This document shows positions 60,709 to 64,000 of a DNA stretch of 64,000 nucleotides, in pieces. How positions within the stretch are numbered: position 1 is the stretch's first letter; each line of letters starts with the position of its first letter. Made by a program: the position numbers and the translations under genes. The notes beneath the pieces were generated by a model that did no database searches, had not been told where the DNA came from, and saw only the letters and a list, made by a program, of their open reading frames with translations. The DNA comes from Sphagnum compactum (taxonomy: Eukaryota; Bryophyta; Sphagnopsida; Sphagnales), in assembly GCA_965153455.1 (NCBI GenBank), contig OZ234493.1:11770213-11834212 (forward strand), written 5' to 3'.

Positions 60709-63219
60709 CTAATCTTCTTCTGACTGCACAAGTCTGCAATCAAGGTGTTCCTTATTGATCTCTGGCTCTTGTAGATGTTGTTCCGTTACTGTGATGTTCT
60801 CAGACAAAAGCTGGTCCCTCTCATGGCTCACATCCAGCATCTGCTCATGTAATAATGCCCTTCCATCAGACAACCTGTGTCCCTCCTCCTCCACCAGCCT
60901 GAAGATTTTAGATTTCAAGATGCTAATTTCCTCCCCAAGGTCTTGCACCAGACTACTAGATTTTGTAAGGCTTGCCATCTCCTCTTCCAGCAGCTGCAGC
61001 TGGAGATGTGATTCTTCATGCTCAGAAATGAACCTACTCCTTTCATGTTCCAGAATCTGAAGCTGAAGATTCAGTGTCTTATTTGCATCTGTCCTTGTTT
61101 CTATCTCTCGTTCAAGCTTGTTAACCTTACTGACTAGCTGAAAGTTGTCCACTTGCAACCTCTGCAGCACCTGTGTCACTGCATCCAACTCTGTTCCCAG
61201 CGTCAAGTTTCCCTTGTCCTCCACTAGCATGAAGACATGCGCTTTCAAGGTGCTAATTTCTCCACCCAGCTCCTGCACCAGATTACCAGAGTCCACAAGG
61301 CTTGCCATCTCCTCTTCCAGCTGCTGCAGCTGGAGATGTGATTCTTCACACTCCAAATTGAAGCTCCTTCTTTCTTCCTCCAGCCTACCAACCTGAAGAT
61401 TCAGCATCCCATTTTCTTCCTTTATTCTTCCTATTTCCTGTTCAAGCTTCTCAACCTTACTGACAAGTTCCAAGTTCTCCACTTGTAATCTCTGCAGCAA
61501 CTGCGTCACTTCATCCAGCTTCGTTGCCAAATGTCTCTTCTCAGCAGCAGGTCTGTGAAGCCATTGATTCAGTTCTTCGATGTCAGATGCCAGCTTGCTT
61601 TTGTCCCTCTCCACATTCTTTATCTGAAGCTTAAGTGCCTGCATCTCCCCCAGGAGCTCCACCCTTTCTGCATCGATGGTAACCTTCTCTTGCTCCAGCT
61701 TAGCAACCTCAATAACTAGCTGTGAGTTCGCTTCCTGTAGTTCCTGCAGAATGGGTAGAACACACTCCCATCAACATATCTCTGGAGATTGCAGAGAAAA
61801 TCTCCACAACAACACTTTGTGAAGGTATCACAACAATGGGTGTGGTCATAACCTTACGAGAGATGCTTCCCCTTAAACCGTAAACCCTAAAGTTTCAGAC
61901 CATCAAGACCCATAGTAGTTTACCTTTGCATCATGTAGCTCCTCCAGTGTTTGCATCAACCCCTGCACTCTGATCAGCAATTGATGGTTGTCTTCTCGTA
62001 GTTTCTGTAGCTGCTGCTGAAGATCCTGGACCTCCCCAGCAAACTTGACCCTTTCCTTCTCTGTGTCCTCTCTAAGTGCTTGAAGCTCGGATGTCAGATT
62101 ACTTTCACTTGTACCCACTTCCTGCAAACGATTCCACGCCTTCTGAAGATCAGCTGCCAGTTCCAGTCTCTCCCCTTCCTGTCGTTCTTTGACCTCCTCC
62201 AATTTGTCAAGTTCACCCACCAACCGTGTCTTCTCTTCCTGTAGCTCCTTCAAGCATCAGGCTGAATTCAGCAGACTTCATCCCCCATTGTTTGATCTCC
62301 TCTCCTGATCTCTCTAGCTGTTTGTGCAAATCTTCACTTACTGACTTCAGATTTTCATTTTCCAACTGAAGATTGGATCTCTCAGCTTCAAATTTCTCCT
62401 TCCATGTTGCCTGTTCCCTAGCCATTTCTTCCTCTCTCCTCTCTCTTGCACAAGTTCAGAAACCTCATTTTTCAATTTGACATTGTCCATCTCCAACTCA
62501 TCCAGCTTGTGCGAAGTTTCAAGAGATTTTGCAACTGCAACATCAGATTTTTCTCCCAGTTCTTGCAACTGTTGCTCAAGCTCTCGTACCTTGGCAACAT
62601 AACCAGTCAATTCTGCATCTCTCCATCCTTGAAGCCCTGTCACCTCTTTTGTAAGAAATGTCTCACGTTCGTTAGCTGCCTGTAACTTCTCCCACACTGT
62701 CTGCAACCCGGCCACCAGTTCCAATCTCTCACCATCATGTCTATCTTTCTCCGCTTCCAGTTTGCCAATTTCCTTCTTCAACGTAGCATTCTCACCCCAT
62801 AGCTCCTGCAGTGATTGGTTTGATTCGTTGATAAGCTTCTTCTTGTCCTCTCCGAGCCTCCATATCTGCTGATTCAAATCCTCAGCTGAAGACAAAAACT
62901 CCATCTTCTCTGCCTCCAAATTCTGCACATGCTCCTTCCATGTGGCCAGCTCCTCTGCAATCTCTGCCTCCCTTTTCTGTCTCTCTTCGACAAGTTGATC
63001 AACATTTGTAGCAAGCAATTTCTTTTCAGCAGCTAAAGCTTCCAGCTTCTTACCCAATTCCCTCAGTTCTGCAACCACATAGACATTTTCGTCATTCAAT
63101 CCATGCAACTGTAGCTGCAGCTCTTGCACCTTGGATTGAAGCTCAACCCTCTCCACATCCAGCTCTTTGAGTTCAGACCCATGACGAATATCACGCTCAG
63201 AAGCAACTTGTAATTGCTC
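60709..63219 (-). pseudogene. Long coiled-coil protein, 3' part, with two frameshifts
   Basis: Two exons, 63219-61924 (acceptor AAGCTCAG, donor AAAG|GTAAAC) and 61743-60709 (acceptor TTCTGCAG), encode almost continuous heptad-repeat coiled coil rich in E, L, K and Q (for example WKEHVQNLEAEKMEF, LQQQLQKLREDNHQLL). The first exon is broken twice: near 62436, a GA-dinucleotide change in a GAGAGAGG tract, and near 62256, a one-base change. Coiled coil continues in the new frame each time, so a single ancestral frame is clear. Exon 2 has an internal duplication of about 110 residues (TQLLQRLQVENLELVSKVEK and TQVLQRLQVDNFQLVSKVNK start the two halves). The 5' end was not found and may lie beyond the window. 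Function unknown; a scaffold, tether or cytoskeleton-linked role is typical of such proteins. Confidence 0.65.
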
Positions 63220-64000
63220 CTGAGCTTTCTATTTTCTTGAACTTGTTTATAATCAAAGAATATAAACCAAACTAAAAAGATATTGCCTTTTCAAAAATGG
63301 GTACTAAAAGTGTGCATCTCATGACTTCTTGTTTGAAGCCATATTGTTATATGGCCCCAAGGTTTTCAAATGTTGTTTTGGAGATGGGAAAGCATTAAAA
63401 ATTCAAATGGATTGATGACACCATAGTTGCTCTCTCTATAACCTTATTACCATTACATTTGGATGTGATAAATTTGGCAGGTGACAAGCAATGGGCTCTT
63501 GGTAAGGAACCTAAGGAACATAGCTGGGAACCCGTGTGAGCATGTGGAACAAGTACCTTTTGTAGCGAGCGAATTTGGAGCTCCAAAACACTAAGATAAA
63601 GCACCTCTTTTGGGGGTGTTACATAACATTGTAATGTTAGGGCAAAATTAAGCAAATTTGAAGATTTTTTTGAAAGTTACCATCAAGTTACCATTACACT
63701 ACCATCCGGCTAACATTGGGTGCCACATTAGATGCCACATAAGTTTTGGTGCTAGCTACCATTTTTGGTGTGAATCTTTGACAAAAAATGGACCTCTTAA
63801 CTTTGACTTAACATGCAATTACCACCAAGTCCGATTGCAACTTAAGTACTTTATTTCTAACCATTTGAAAAGAAACTTTGGCAATCATAGTTTAGTTTAT
63901 TGAAGGAAAAAAAACATTGACTAATTATGTAAGATGGGTGAGTTTAAAACAGTCATAATATATATATATATATATGCAATCAATTTATCTATTGCACAAA
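63220..64000. other. AT-rich flank, no gene seen
   Basis: No supported exon. A (TA)n microsatellite is at 63957-63975. Confidence 0.5.

Overview
The window looks like nuclear DNA of a land plant. The evidence is long interspersed introns with GT-AG (and one GC-AG) borders, CCCTAAA-type interstitial telomere-like repeats, a plant-type MIP1/RF298-like RING E3 ligase, a DUF914/SLC35F-type transporter fragment and a plant-type aldo-keto reductase. The lineage cannot be fixed from sequence alone. All protein identities are by recognition of motifs, not by search.

Layout. 1-11.4 kb is mostly repeats: an 11-bp minisatellite, ~57-bp and ~80-bp repeat families containing TTTAGGG, a ~730-bp telomere-like array and a 33-bp minisatellite. 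It holds one convincing three-exon gene for a C2H2 zinc-finger protein (2959-4469) and a partial gene at the left edge. 11.4-16.1 kb carries degenerate repeats, including a three-copy family that reappears at 41.3 and 48.7 kb. 16.5-21.3 kb has a perfect 29-bp-arm foldback, a truncated transporter start and a small two-exon minus-strand gene. 21.3-25.5 kb is AT-rich with no gene seen. 25.7-29.6 kb holds the RING/coiled-coil gene, with a one-base frameshift. A long hairpin lies at 30.4 kb.

The most interesting part is 31.3-57.9 kb, all on the minus strand. Five exons joined in perfect phase encode a 1021-residue protein ending in a CHAT (caspase-family) protease domain with its His and Cys in place (32039-36307). 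Next to it are two apparently identical copies of a three-exon gene (42954-44667 and 50321-52034). Their 362-residue product has the strand and motif pattern of the bacterial-type gasdermin pore-forming domain. They alternate with three copies of an aldo-keto reductase gene; only the rightmost copy has its 5' exons. The two gasdermin-like copies arose by a recent tandem duplication with a 7367-bp period. The CHAT gene and both gasdermin-like genes have the same ~205-bp segment immediately upstream, so they may share promoter or 5' leader sequence. In bacteria and fungi, gasdermins are activated by proteases encoded next door, CHAT proteases among them. The simplest reading is a plant protease/pore cell-death module. 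That is inference and untested.

58-64 kb has a weak membrane-protein ORF and a long coiled-coil gene (60709-63219) with two frameshifts. Several genes carry single small indels, so either local pseudogenisation or indel errors in the assembly must be considered.
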